From positions 42,501 through 106,500 of the forward strand of contig ADNK01002106.1 of assembly GCA_000320545.1 (NCBI GenBank): a stretch of 64,000 bases of DNA, in the 5' to 3' direction. The notes beneath the pieces were generated by a model that was given only the letters and a program-made list of their open reading frames with translations, ran no database searches and was not told where the DNA came from. Source of the stretch: Bigelowiella natans CCMP2755. Its lineage: Eukaryota > Cercozoa > Chlorarachniophyceae. A program made the position numbers and the translations under genes. Below, one piece after another: positions 24,125 to 35,972 of the stretch. Every line of letters starts with the position of its first letter. Within the stretch, counting starts at the first letter, position 1.

Positions 24125-26361
24125 TGTAAACAGAAATGCGAGACCACCTCGACAATCTTGGCTTGAAGTGCTTTGTTCTCGTCTACCAGCTTCTCGAGCA
24201 GCCCTTCGGCCTCACTCACCTTCTCCGCAGTCTGGAGCCGTATCGCCACGATCTGAACGCATATTCAACACACGCAGCTTAGCTATCCTCATCAGCTATC
24301 GTTCGTTCTTGCAGAGCAGGGAGACTGAAGATTCTCTCGCGAAGTCAGGCTATCATCAGCGAAACATGGCTGGCATGCTACTACAGCGTATCGGGTACGA
24401 TCAAGGGATGATGAGGATAAGGGATACAAATTTCGCAAGCCACACGAATGGATGTAATCACATACATTTTGTTCCCTGACTGCGATCTTGGATTCCAAGC
24501 GCTTCCTCGTCAGGTCGGACTCTTTCTTTACCCTTTCTACCTCTTCTGCAAGTTCGCCCTTCTTCTGCTCGGCGTCGCGCAGCGCCCCCTGCAGCTGTTC
24601 CCTCATCTTGGTTTCCGAGGCTACGAGCTCCTCTTTAGCATGAAGGTTCTTCTCCACGATGCAGAGTTGCTTTGTGAGCTTCGCTTTCGCCTCGATCTCG
24701 ACGTTGACCTTCGCGATTAGACTTCTGATCCGATTCCTCATGGCTTTGGTTGTCTCCTTTGTCGTTGCTAGGATGCCTACAACGTGATCATGGATTCCAG
24801 TCCCCCCCCCATCCACGCTACTGCTATTCTTTGTCCCCCTCCTCGTAACTGACAACTCCTCGCTGCTATTACTATACATACGGGGCATCAACGCCCTGCG
24901 CTTACTCTTCGACGGCGATGATAGGGAGGCTGCTTCACCGTCGCCGCTTTCTCGAAACCCAATAGAACGAAGATCGTCGTTGTTCTGGTCCTGCTTGTCC
25001 TCCGTCTCCACCCTGGGGAAATTCCCGACGGGAGCTTTCTCTCGGCCAGGCGAGAGGGGGGTTGAAGGATCGGTAGCAGCATAGGCGAGGAGGCTGTTCT
25101 TTATGTCGGCCAGCTCCTGCTCCAGATCGATGCGACGGCGTTTCTCGACCTCAACTTTGCTCCGAAGGTTCGCCGAGAGCTGCTTCTCCTTCATCATCTC
25201 AATACGGAGGTTACGTGTGTCGAAATCTACCGAATTTAGGTGCGTGTCTTGATCCTTGATCTTTTGATGTAGCGACTCAACTTCCCGCAGAGCTGCAGCC
25301 TTTTGTGACGCCAAGCTCTTCCCAGCTTCCATCCGCATCGCTTTTTCCCGATTGATTTTCTCCTGTAGCTTCTCGATGATCTCATTCTGTTGCATCCTCA
25401 GCCCTGACTCTTCCTCCAGTTGCAGCCGGATCCTGTTCACTTCCGCTCGGGTGGACTCATGTGCGACTTTCTCGGCCGCCAAATCTCTCTCCCCCTTCGC
25501 TCTTGCTTCAATCGCCACTTTCAGCGCCAGCTTGGTCTCGGAAAGGGACTTCGTATCCCTAAGCTCTCGCGCCATTTGCAAGTTCTCCAGCGCGTTGCGC
25601 GCCTTAACAAGAAGTAGGGAACGCTCATGGCACTCACGAGTCTTTACTTCAATCTTCGTCCGCAGCTCTACGTTTTCCTGGACAACGGCCACAGCCTGTG
25701 TTGGGAAATAGTTGTTAGAAGACAGAGACGGTCACAACAATAGTGGTGAGGATAATAAAAAGTAGAATATCTAGATATTGCATGAAATAAGTTGTAGAGG
25801 ACGAGAGAAAGGGTAGACAAGGCGGAGGGAGAGGGGAGGGGTGACGCGAATACATAGTAAAATCTACATCTGTAGGGTGCTGTTCGGTAAGTCTCTGCTC
25901 AAGGTGGTAGATCTTAAGCTTCAAGTTGAAGACTTGTTTTGTTAACCTTTCGATTCTCTGTGGATTTTTAATGAAAAAGAGAAAGACACCAGCGTCGTAA
26001 TAGCGAACAGGAACAACGGAAAGGGTTTTCTCTCCCCCCACTCCCCCTTGCTTTCTCTCGATGCATTTATTACAAAAAGTAAGGTCGACGAGTTTCAAAC
26101 TTAGAAACAAATTTGTAAGTTTGTATTAAAATTTGCCTCTTCGTTTCAAATTAGAGAAACAAAATCCGTTCCTAGCATTGACATATTTTCCAGCAAATGT
26201 ACCCCTTCCGCTTCAGTTAGTTGAGGGGACTTTGGAGTCATTGCCGTAGGCGGCTTTGGTTGAAGCCCTTTTCCATCTCTGATAGCTGCTTTTGGAACTT
26301 CTGGAGTTCTGGGAGACGATAGGCTCTCTCCAGTCAATCCCAGAGAGCTTTCGTTGATCAT
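20812..26361 (-). CDS. Centrosomin-like CM1 coiled-coil protein
   Basis: Ten exons join with exact phase: 26361-26161, 25957-25868, 25695-24481, 24252-24148, 23891-23245, 22973-22773, 22593-22522, 22339-22105, 21944-21882 and 21663-20812, giving 1226 residues. Exon 2 (residues 68-97) contains RLTKQVFNLKLKIYHLEQRL, which matches the CM1 motif (Cnn_1N) of centrosomin, CDK5RAP2, myomegalin and fungal Mto1/Pcp1. CM1 binds and activates the gamma-tubulin ring complex. Nearly all the rest is heptad-like coiled coil with a Ser/Pro/acidic linker around residues 300-380. The C-terminal exon has a less regular segment (residues about 990-1100) before a final coiled coil. The ATG at 26361 opens a disordered N-terminus rich in Pro and Ser. 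Likely role: microtubule nucleation at centriole or basal body. The first donor (gtttct) is weak, so the start exon is the least certain. Confidence 0.82.
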
Positions 26362-27172
26362 TTGAAGAACGTTGATTGTCGTTGCTGCCTTTAGACTCGT
26401 GGATCGCTCTCAACACAAGGCAACCAGCTCAAGCTACGCCCTCATTTCCCTGGCGGAGCTAATTTGAAGGAGCGAGGTGACTACAATAAGCGTGGTTTTC
26501 AGGACAGGGGGATGGACTAGGGCTACCCTAAAATCCCTTTTCCGATGGGTGAATCCTGATACTTCTGTCCACGTTAATCCAAGAAGTATTTGCGATGATA
26601 ATTTTTCTAAATTTCGCCTGAAACTGCCGAATGTATCCATTTCGTTTATGGGCTAGAGAATGTTCCCTTCCTTCAGTCAAATCCAGGTTAGAATTACGCC
26701 TATGCTCGCACCTACCACTTCCCAAGAAAGTGAGGGAAGCTGTTTGCCAACTACGGTCAGCACATCACAGACGATTTCCGCATTGCGACAACAATATATC
26801 GACCATTTCTCTGTTTCAAAATCACCAGACACATCTTCCGTCAGAGTATTCTGGCTAAAACCCTTAAGATATGTGATACATATTGTGCGACAAGGTCATG
26901 ATAATAATACTAGACTGTAAATCCCTATAATACATGAACAATATCTCATTCCTTATTCTTAAATCGGACAACTGCTAGTTTCCGAATAACCCACCGAATG
27001 TGCTCCTCGTGAGGGGCGAGCAGCGGTGGATCTTCGGGTTGGAAGGATTTGGATTGATTGACCCGCTTAACTTCATCTCCACAGATTATTGGGGCCCAGG
27101 AGAGCACTGGAAGCGGCGAAAATTGCCATTTCGCCTGAGGATGTGTATACAGGATTTTGGGCGGTGATTAGG
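26362..27172. other. Divergent spacer
   Basis: This lies between the CM1 gene start and the PPR gene start. Short ORFs on both strands lack coding character. It probably contains both promoters. An AG at 27083-27084 might also accept a 5' exon for the PPR gene. Confidence 0.4.
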
Positions 27173-29145
27173 ATGATGTATGTTTTCGTGCTGGGAACGT
27201 CTTTGTTGCTGGCAGGGGATCTTTTTTCCGATTTAGTCATCGGAACTTCAGCACAATCAATGGGTATAGTACAGGATCCCAGCTCGTTTTCATATCGGCA
27301 TGCTCCCGGGTCCTACGCAACAGCTGGGTCGTACGTCCGGTCTGGAAGGATCGACTACGAGTTCGACATGCCAGAAGATCATTACGACCAAATTACCCCC
27401 CCACCCACATCGCAAATACAGCAAGCGACTACGGGTCAGTACAATCTCTACATCGTCGGTCTGGCGGCGTGCGAACGAGAATCTCTTTGGGAGTCGTCCC
27501 TGGACCTTCTAGGCCAGATGCAGAGGAAGAATCTGCCGTTATCTTCGCGGACATGGAATCCTAATAATCGGTGCAATGGTTCGAAGCGGTAAATGGGAAC
27601 TTGCGTTATCACTGAAGGATAGGATGTTTGAGAGCCAAATCAACCCGAACCACCACACTTACCTCCTCTGCTTGAAGGTCTTGAGCATCGCCGGTGAGGG
27701 AGACGACGAGCGGAGAGATAGAAGTGGAAGAGGATACAGGGTGGGTGGAAGTAATAACTACCTTTGGCCTAGGGCATTTGATTTGCTAAATGAAATGAGG
27801 AGTAGGGCCGCGATCAATCCGGACGTCGCTATTTACGCTGCGATCGTGCAGGTCCTGAGAAACCATGGCCAAGACGGGAAGGTTGCAGAAGTAATGCGGC
27901 TACTCTTCGATCTATATAAGAGCACTATAGAAACCATCGAGATGTACTACCCATCAGGGAGGGCAGGGGCGAGGGCTTACGAGCTCATCACGCAGATGCA
28001 GGAGCGCAGCGTCAAGCCGACTCTTGCGATGATGAACGTTGCCGTAATTTCATGCGCGCGGCAGTACACATGGTCGAGGATCCTCGACATTATCTCAGCG
28101 ATGCGATCGAAATGGGTGAAGGGCAACCATATCACTTACAATGGGGCCCTCCTTGCCATGCGGAAGGGCGTGCATTGGGAGTGTGCTGAGCAACTCGTCG
28201 AATGGATGCGCGCCGACGGCATTAATCCAGACCGGACAACGACAAACCTTGCCATCGGTATCATGAGGGAAGCGGCGCCTGGGAGTGTCCTCCTCGAACA
28301 AAAAGAGACGGTGCAGAACCTGGGTGGGGTGAATGAAATTTATTCTAACTACACCACTTCATTCAGCTTCCTGCTCGATAAGCACTTCCCCACTGATGCG
28401 CAACCTCGATGGCTTAAGGCGCTCAAAGTGGCAACGATGAGAATGATAATGATACTGATGATGACGATGACGATGATGATGGTGGTGGTGGTGATAATGA
28501 TAGTGATAGTGATGGTGGTGGTGGTGGCTGCGGGGACGATTATAATGATGAAGGTTTTTGTGCCTGTTGCTGGCAACGAATCAGAACAACTCAAATGTCC
28601 ACCTTGCCCCTCAGGTAATGAGAATGCTGCGAGAGAAGAGGATGGGATTCACCAAAGAGATGTTCGATCGACTAGCGCAGGAGAGCGACCACAGTAATAA
28701 CTGGCAGCTCTTCCTACGCGTTCTCTCTGCAATGCACAAGCGTGAGTTCCAAATCGACGGAGAGACCTACAACCAAGGCCTTCGGCTGCTGGCAAGGAAC
28801 GGGCAGTGGCAAATCGGGCTCGATCTCCTGCGGGAGATGTGGAGGCACAAAGGCGGCACAGTGGGGTTGGACTTCACCACTGACGCCGTGGTGCGCGAGA
28901 TGCTATCGCAGGCGGATCGCTGGGAGATCTTCATCAAGCTCGTGCAGATGGGAGTGGTGAAGACCATGAGCTTTCGGCTCCCGAACGGGCGCTACAACAT
29001 CTACCGCATCGCTCGAAACGAGAAGTACGATGGTGACTACGAGCGTGAAGCCAACCCAAACTACTCCGAGTTGGACATCGTGCATGCCGAGCGGGGCGTG
29101 TATCGCATGGGCCCCCTCGACTTTAAGGTGGTAGAGAGTAGGTAG
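27173..29145 (+). CDS. Pentatricopeptide-repeat (PPR) protein with one apparent frameshift
   Basis: The first part (27173 to about 27555) and the second part (about 27556-28427) lie in different frames; removing one base near 27556 joins them as a normal PPR helix (...RTWN then LIIGAMVRSGKWELAL). A second exon runs 28615-29145 after an intron containing a GAT/GGT-rich repeat. The corrected protein is about 594 residues. It has helix pairs of roughly 35 residues such as ARAYELITQMQERSVKPTL and ITYNGALLAMRKGVHWECA. PPR proteins bind organellar RNA. The start MMYVFVLGTSLLLAGDLF looks like a signal peptide, which would fit import into a complex plastid. An ATG at 27173 or 27176 is possible. The frameshift may be a sequencing error, a real mutation or programmed; with otherwise intact coding I favour error or a recent allele. 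Confidence 0.7.
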
Positions 29146-29215
29146 CAGGAGGAGAGGAGGAGGAGAAGGTGGAGGAGTGAGAGTTGTTCCGATCCTGTTG
29201 ATCCTTCTACTGCTT

Positions 29216-29261
29216 ATGTTGCTACACGCTGCAGTATGATGGCACTGAGCAGTCGCGCACA

Positions 29262-29301
<40 letters not shown>

Positions 29302-30157
29302 TGCACGCACGCACGCACCACGCACAATATTGCCCCCAATTGTAACCCTTACCCTAAATAATCGATGGCACCAAAAGCTTGTTGGGCTGAACATCCCTGC
29401 GGAGCCTGTGGAGTTGGCAAAGCGGCTCGTGCCCATTGGAAGCCTCTACAACGATAGGTATGGAAGGAGGGAGGAAATTGAGGATGTGATCGAGGGGGCT
29501 GTTGTTCGGCCTAGGGGCCTAAAGATCCTTGTCGGGACGATGTGCACGATCATTGATGATGTTCAGCGTTCGTCTCGAAAGTTTGAGATCGTTCATCATA
29601 CCATTGTGAGCTAAAATGATGACATTAGTCTTCGTTTTCTTTCAAAACAAATTCACGATTACTAGCTACTATTTTGCCGAGTGAGGGCAATGAGGGCAAC
29701 GTTGATTATTTTACAGCTCTGCAACAGTACCTCACCATCAATATGCGTATTTGAATACAGCTTCGATACCGGGTTCACTACGGCGAGGCCGGATCACCCC
29801 GGCCAGAAGATTCTCGGGATGCACAATGAGAGCGAGTACTTCCAAGAGCTCACCAATGCTGGAGGGCCTGCTTTGGATATGGAGCTGCGCCAGAAGATGG
29901 AAGAAGAAGAGGAACAAGAGAGGATAAAGGAGGAAGAGGAAATGAGGCACAGAAGACTAATAGCTGAAGATGGTGGTAACTTAGCGAATCAGAATGACGA
30001 AAAGAGTGAAGAGGTGTACGCGGGGGGGTATGATGGCGGCGAGATGATGGATCTTGAAGATTTTGCCCGGAGTCCAGCAACGGGGGGAGAGACGATGCCG
30101 GCACGGCCAACCAGTAGTGCCTGGGACCAGAGTCCTGCTGATGTCCTCGGAGGATGA
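29216..30157 (+). CDS. Unrecognised protein with acidic coiled tail
   Basis: Two exons are well supported: about 29378-29605 and 29717-30157, joined in phase 0. A possible start exon, 29216-29233 (MLLHAA), fits the phase and uses donor gtatga; the CA repeat at 29262-29298 would then be intronic. The protein would be about 228 residues. It has a folded-looking part (PVELAKRLVPIGSLYNDRYG, RPRGLKILVGTMCTIIDDVQ) followed by a glutamate-rich helix (about 29905-29955) and a Gly/Glu-rich end. I do not recognise the family. It lies only 70 bases downstream of the PPR stop on the same strand, so it could also be a 3' part of a longer PPR transcript, although a stop codon separates them. Confidence 0.5.
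29262..29298. repeat. (CA)n dinucleotide repeat
   Basis: About 18 CA units followed by GCAC units, between the PPR stop and the next exon. Confidence 0.9.
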
Positions 30158-31158
30158 TAGCAAAGTGTGATGCATGATCATCTGCGAATGCAACTTATCG
30201 CATTGCATGTGATGGGGGTGATAAACGCTAATAAGTACTCTTATTGGACCGATGTGCATTTCATGCAGGTCGTCTATATATTGAATCTATGTTGCCATAT
30301 GCATAGCGGATATGGTTAGACATGTGCTCTCATCCTGTTGTGCATGGGAATCAAAGCTCAAATTGTTCTTCAGCATTGGAAACGGACATTAATGTGCTGT
30401 CGTGTGCTTTTGCATGTATGTACTCATGGACGTTTATGCATCTTTGTCTTTCCTGTCCCGATGTCTCGTCAGACAAAACAAACATGTACATGGATTGATT
30501 GTCCATGCGGCACATCGCTCGTGGCCACATTTTTGCTGCGGTGTAATAGACACAAGAACTCCAACCATATGCCAGCGATCCTAGCAGCGTTGCATAGTAC
30601 TCCCCGAGATATTTTCGTTTTATTTGCACACGCTACGTACAGCTGCGATGCGATGCACACAGCCACGGTCATGCGTGTAATTGTGTGTGTTGTGAGCTCA
30701 TTGAGGAACACATCGAGCCACATCCATGTGACGGCACACACATGTCAGCATGCTTCTAGCTGGATGCATATTCCAATGATAGACATGCAATATATAGTAT
30801 ATTGCTGTGTCAATATATAACATATATAATATATATAATATATTGCTGTGTCTATTATTCCATCGCATCAGAGCATAGCAGCTATCATTATACGCAGGAG
30901 TGACAAAAATTAAAATCATGAAGTAAGGACGCACTGCGAAGCTTTGTCCTATATGAGTGCACATGATGACATGCCTAGTTCAGATTCCGACAATGTACGT
31001 ATTGCTACACAACAAGCTTGCATGCTGGCATGAGTGACGTGACAGTGCCAACTAGCCAAGAGAAGTACATGTGTCGTGTCATGTCGGAAGAGCATACTAT
31101 TTGCCTAAGACAGTGGGTCAACCCTCACACATACTAACTTCCTATAGGGCTCTAGGCT
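30158..31158. other. Spacer, no gene seen
   Basis: This lies between two convergent genes and is rich in TGCATG words. A palindromic TATATAATATATA cluster occurs at about 30811-30842. No ORF is convincing. Confidence 0.45.
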
Positions 31159-32019
31159 TCATGTCCACTTTCTACACCGTATGCTGTATCGTGGACGCCG
31201 AAATGCATCGATCAATGGCATGCGTAGTTTCTGGAACGAAAATTCGAGGAGAGCGTAGAAAAACTGCAAGTTGAAGATCAGGTCTAAAGACACAATCAAA
31301 ACATCGTAACTTGAATCACTGTCTTTCTGGGCTTTCTTGTTCTGCTTGTAATACACCCATAGGTAGAACACCGCATCAATCGCAGCATTTGCAAAATGAC
31401 TGATGTTCATGATCCTCATTCGCATGCAACTCAGTTGAAGATTGCATCGGTAGTTGAGAAGATAGCAAAACGTTATGGCCGTGCTATCATAGAGAATGTC
31501 GTAGAACATATTTTGGAGATCTAAGTTAATCGTTGTGTTCAGCATTAAGTCAAAGATCCATACGAGAACACATGCTCGCCCTACGTCAGATGTCAAGAAG
31601 TCCACCACGCGGTCGAAGAGAGACTGGTCTTCATATTCGCTCTGGGACGTAGTGATATATAGATTGAACGTGCACAACATATATGATGCTAATATTGGCC
31701 AATAGATCCAATGGAACTTCAAGTCTTTTTCATCTTCATGGCCGAAGTGCACTACGGTCAATAGGTTGATCAACGGTAGACTCAAGGCAATGAGCATGAA
31801 GTAGGCATTTTTTACAATGCCTTTCCAAAGCGGAGGGAGATATTCAGATGATGACTTCTGTAATCTTTCTTCACCTGTAACAAATTCTTCGTTACACGCC
31901 TCAATGTCTCCTATTCCGATCTTGTCGGGGCCATACGAGCCGGAGTTTTCCTTCCCACCTAAAATGTGGGTCTTATCTTGAGACGCAAACGAGGAAGTGG
32001 ACTTCTTATCTAAGCTCAT
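31159..32019 (-). CDS. Six-helix membrane protein of unknown family
   Basis: A single exon of 286 residues from ATG at 32019 to a stop at 31159. The first 65 residues are polar (Ser/Lys/Glu rich) and probably cytosolic. About six hydrophobic segments follow: AYFMLIALSLPLINLLTVV, HWIYWPILASYMLCTFNLYI, ACVLVWIFDLMLNTTINL, a Cys/Tyr-containing helix near residue 185, FANAAIDAVFYLWVYY and VLIVSLDLIFNLQFFYALL. The C-terminus is basic (RRPRYSIRCRKWT). I recognise no family signature. It is one of the few genes here without introns. Palindromic elements stand 80-160 bases upstream of the start and may control it. Confidence 0.7.
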   Translation of the reverse strand: MSLDKKSTSSFASQDKTHILGGKENSGSYGPDKIGIGDIEACNEEFVTGEERLQKSSSEYLPPLWKGIVKNAYFMLIALSLPLINLLTVVHFGHEDEKDLKFHWIYWPILASYMLCTFNLYITTSQSEYEDQSLFDRVVDFLTSDVGRACVLVWIFDLMLNTTINLDLQNMFYDILYDSTAITFCYLLNYRCNLQLSCMRMRIMNISHFANAAIDAVFYLWVYYKQNKKAQKDSDSSYDVLIVSLDLIFNLQFFYALLEFSFQKLRMPLIDAFRRPRYSIRCRKWT

Positions 32020-32100
32020 CCGAGGGTGGATCTACGAAGGCGAAAGCTGGAGAGAGTATCAAGGGCCCAAAGAGGCTGAATGAATATTGACACTGGGAGG

Positions 32101-32176
32101 TTGATTGGATCACTCAACTTCCGGAAGTTGATTGGATCAGTCAACTTCCCGGTCAACTATCCAGTGTCGACACTGG
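32101..32176. promoter_or_regulatory. Cluster of direct repeats and perfect palindromes upstream of the 31159-32019 gene
   Basis: Two 22-base direct repeats (32101-32122 and 32128-32149, one mismatch) start with ttgattggatca. Their junction forms a perfect 16-base palindrome, caacttccggaagttg (32115-32130). A second perfect 16-base palindrome, ccagtgtcgacactgg, sits at 32161-32176. The cluster is 80-160 bases 5' of the membrane-protein ATG. Dyad-symmetric binding sites are a reasonable inference; the binding factor is unknown. Confidence 0.45.
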
Positions 32177-32732
32177 AAGAGAAAAATGTAATTGTGAGCA
32201 TTGAGGCATCGTAAGGAAATCCTGGACGGAGCTGAGACGACAGGAAACATCTTGTCGCTGTGAGAAAGTCACATCGACCTTCAAATTAGAGACAGTGTGA
32301 GAAGAAGAGATGAAACAGATGAACACAAGGAAAACTGACACCCGGCTTCCAACATGAAGGTCGGATGAAGTCCACCTTTTCCACCTTTATTCCCCGGGCA
32401 GCAAATGATGTCATGAGAATGACCGAAATGTGGACTCTGCAAGCAAGCGATCTCATTGCATGTAGTGCTGGGCCATGGCTAGCATGCGACAAGCTCGCCA
32501 TGCTTGATTGGGGTTTGGAGGCAGTAATTCGGCAATGAACTCCCGACAAAAAATAATCCTTGGAATTTCAGATTAAGCTCCGAGTCACACCGACGGTTAA
32601 GTCTCCAAAATTGCTTACTTTTCCCCTTAACCATGGCTACCGAAGGCTTTTTTGTCACGATTTTGCCAGAAATAAACAACACCGCAAACAAAATGGAAAT
32701 CTTAAAAATATAGAGTCAATCGTTGCTTCTCG
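32177..32732. other. Spacer up to the left inverted-repeat arm
   Basis: No ORF with coding character is seen. It should contain the promoter of YHYH-7TM copy A, which differs from that of copy B because homology between the arms fades out here. Confidence 0.4.
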
Positions 32733-32801
32733 TAACTCCTCTACACGTACAGTAACTCCTATGGATTGTTGTGTGTATTCGACTCCCCTTAACCAATAGC
32801 T

Positions 32802-34229
32802 ATGGGAGGAGCAAGCTGTGCAGGCTGGTAATTTAATATTAGAGAGAACGGGAGGACTAATTGTATGGGAGCAGTGAACTGCAGCCAGGAAATCTGCATT
32901 ACCTAATTTTATTAACAATGTATTCTTCTTGGCAGGATATGCATTTTGTTTGCTCTTCTTGAAACTTGCTTGGGCTGTGGTTGTGGAGGAGGGGGAGGAG
33001 GGTCGAATACTGCTCCTCAGGTTGTAACAACCCAGTATGATTACCAAGCTATAAAAGACATTGAAATCACGTGTTTCTCGCAGGACTGTCCTTTAGGAAC
33101 CGGCACCTCTTGGACTGTGATCTGCAAGAATGGAACGGTGCCGACTTCCGCAAACAACTATTGCATGTACAGCAACGCAAATACTTTCATCTCCGATTCA
33201 TCCCTCAACATCGTGATGAACAACTGCCCGGATCACGTCAACAACGCTGGTGTTGTACGTGCTCCTACGGCGATGATCATCAAGACATCGATCGTGGAGC
33301 TCTCCCTCCTCTTCGTGACCCTTAACTACTCAGTCGCGACTCAGAGTGTGGGTCATCAACAAGAGTTAAAGCTAAATATCACCAATCATATCTCTATCTT
33401 GGCAAGTAAGTAAAGGGAGAGATAAGTATAATGATAATGAACGCATGGGTGCATGTGTGTATTGTGTGTTTGTGCATGCGTGCATGGGAGTATGTGCGAT
33501 GTTCTTCACGCATGTAATACATATATACTAATCATGAAAACAGACACATCCATGGACGCCATAAGCGTCGTATCGTTCTCGGCAGCTTCTGGGAGCCAGA
33601 AGACCGTCGTTGTTATTGATGTTACTTTCTCCGGCAACTCCAGCGCAAGCTCCGCAACGTCTTTTGTTTCTGGCCTTCCCCCCCATCACACGTTCGGAGG
33701 CTATGGAGTTGCAAACATATCCGCTCCTTCTCAATCCTGTTGGGGCTCCCTGAAGTGTCATCTGAAAACGGGAAATAGTTGCGGATGTTGTAGTGGCTGT
33801 TGCAGCAGTGGGTGCTGCTCATCTTCCTCTTCGGGAGGGTGTTCATCCTCATCATCAGGATGCTCGAGTAGTTGGAGCTCCAGCAGTTGCTGCTCTTCCG
33901 GTGGCTCCTGTTCCTCGACCAACAGCTCAACCTCTGGCGGATGCTGTTCCTCCTCATCGGGATGCTCATCTTCAGGATGTTGCTCTAGTTCCTGCTGTAG
34001 CGGATGCTCATCTTCAGGATGTTGCTCTAGTTCCTGTTGTAGCGGATGCTCATCTTCAGGGGGTAACTGTTATTCATGCGGAGATAGATAGATGCTTTAG
34101 TTACTGAATAATTTAGGAGGCACTTGGAGGCATACCCACACGCGTACATAGTATATATGCATATATTTGAATGTATGCATGTGCTAGTTTGTTTGTCTGT
34201 GTCTGTGCTTGTGGCAAGTGTGAGTGTGT

Positions 34230-34272
<43 letters not shown>

Positions 34273-34710
34273 GCTGCACGCGTTACTGATACGTCGACGA
34301 CGTGTATCGTTTCATATCTAGGGTGCTGCTCTCTGGGAACCTACGATCCGAGCTACCATAGCTTGTATGCAAAAATCCCAGCAATACCAGCGATTGACGA
34401 CTCTACTTCAAGCATCGTGCTTCTCAATGGACACCAGCCCGTGGGGGTAAGTGCTAACTAAGAAATCGCGTAGAATATCGCGACATTAACGTCTTCATCA
34501 TCCATCCTCACACGCAGCACTGCCGTTGTCATCACGGTCACAACCATCATCACCATCAGTGTCAAATTCATCAGGTGAGTGTCAGCGGCATCATGATCGA
34601 GACCGCACAGGTGATGACGAAGGTCTTCGACTCGTGCATGGGCCACGTCGATGCACAGCACGCCTACCACTACCATCTCCCACCTGTGTGCCTCTTCTCT
34701 CAGCTAGGTT

Positions 34711-34755
<45 letters not shown>

Positions 34756-35932
34756 AACACAACGCTAATTATTATTATTATTTATTATTATTTGTATGGT
34801 GGCATGAGGATAGTGTATGAATTCATATTCAGGCATCCCTACCCCTGCGAACACAAGCTACTGGCTCGATGAGCAGCCAAATCGATACGCTACCTATTGG
34901 AATGCAACAGCTGACCCATCGCCAATTGTCGGATACGCACTCGATGGCTTCCCTATCATGGGTCCTTACGATTCAAACGGAACCCTAGTGCTCGGCTCTG
35001 ATACTCCAGGTAGTGGTTGATAATGACAGCGTCGTAATATAATACATTCCTTTTTCTCTTTCTCCTTTCATTTTCCACCCCCTTTTTCAACCCTGAGGCG
35101 GTCTTGTTCCCGACTTACTTCCAACCGTATTACTTACAGGGAGTAGCCTCGATTTGTGCAATGGGAAGCAGACGCCGGACGGTTACCGGTATTTCTGGAC
35201 ACCAACGCCGCCCTTCGTGCCCCGATGCTTCAAAGGGAAGAAGGGTGCGCTCACCCTGCAAATGACTGGCCAAAAGTGCCCGGCAGGGGGGACCGAGAAC
35301 AGATATCTGTGAGTTATTTTGAGAGAATGAACATTTGAGCATCGTGATGATGATAATGATGATAATGATGGTTGACAAAATGCTAAATTTAAAATGCACA
35401 TATTCTTTTTCTACAAATATTTGGAAATGATGCATGTATGATGTGTGTGTGTGTGTGTGTGTGTGTCTACATGTGTATTGATCAGATACAATACGACGGC
35501 ATTAACGACTAGCATGGCTGCAAGCGGAAAGACCCTTTTCAGTGGCTCTTGTGCGACGACAAGCGAGAACTTCATGTTTCTCTTCCGGACCGTACCCCCT
35601 CTCGACTCTCTGCGATGGCAGATCTTTGCATATCTTTTCGGCATCGTGATGTTGTTGCAAGCCGCTACCGCCATATACTACATGGTGCGTGGACGTAAGA
35701 TTCGCTGGAGGCTGATAGTTGGAGCTTTTGTGACAGTTGCTACTCTCAGCCGGGTTCTCTTCTATTTCATTGATCCGTTCTACACGCGACGGGTCCTGCC
35801 ACAGCATCTCGTTGGCGTGCTCTACGGCCTGATGTATCCGAGCATCAATCTATGCCTAGCGGTAGTAAACTAACGAATGCTATCAAGTGGTGGGAGAAAA
35901 GCGGGACCCACTCCTTTTTCCTCCATACCTGC

Positions 35933-35972
<40 letters not shown>

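Noticed and set aside
33528-33969. Antisense ORFs across the Cys/Ser tract of both YHYH copies
   Set aside because: They are opened by the repeat composition and cross the well-supported sense exons.
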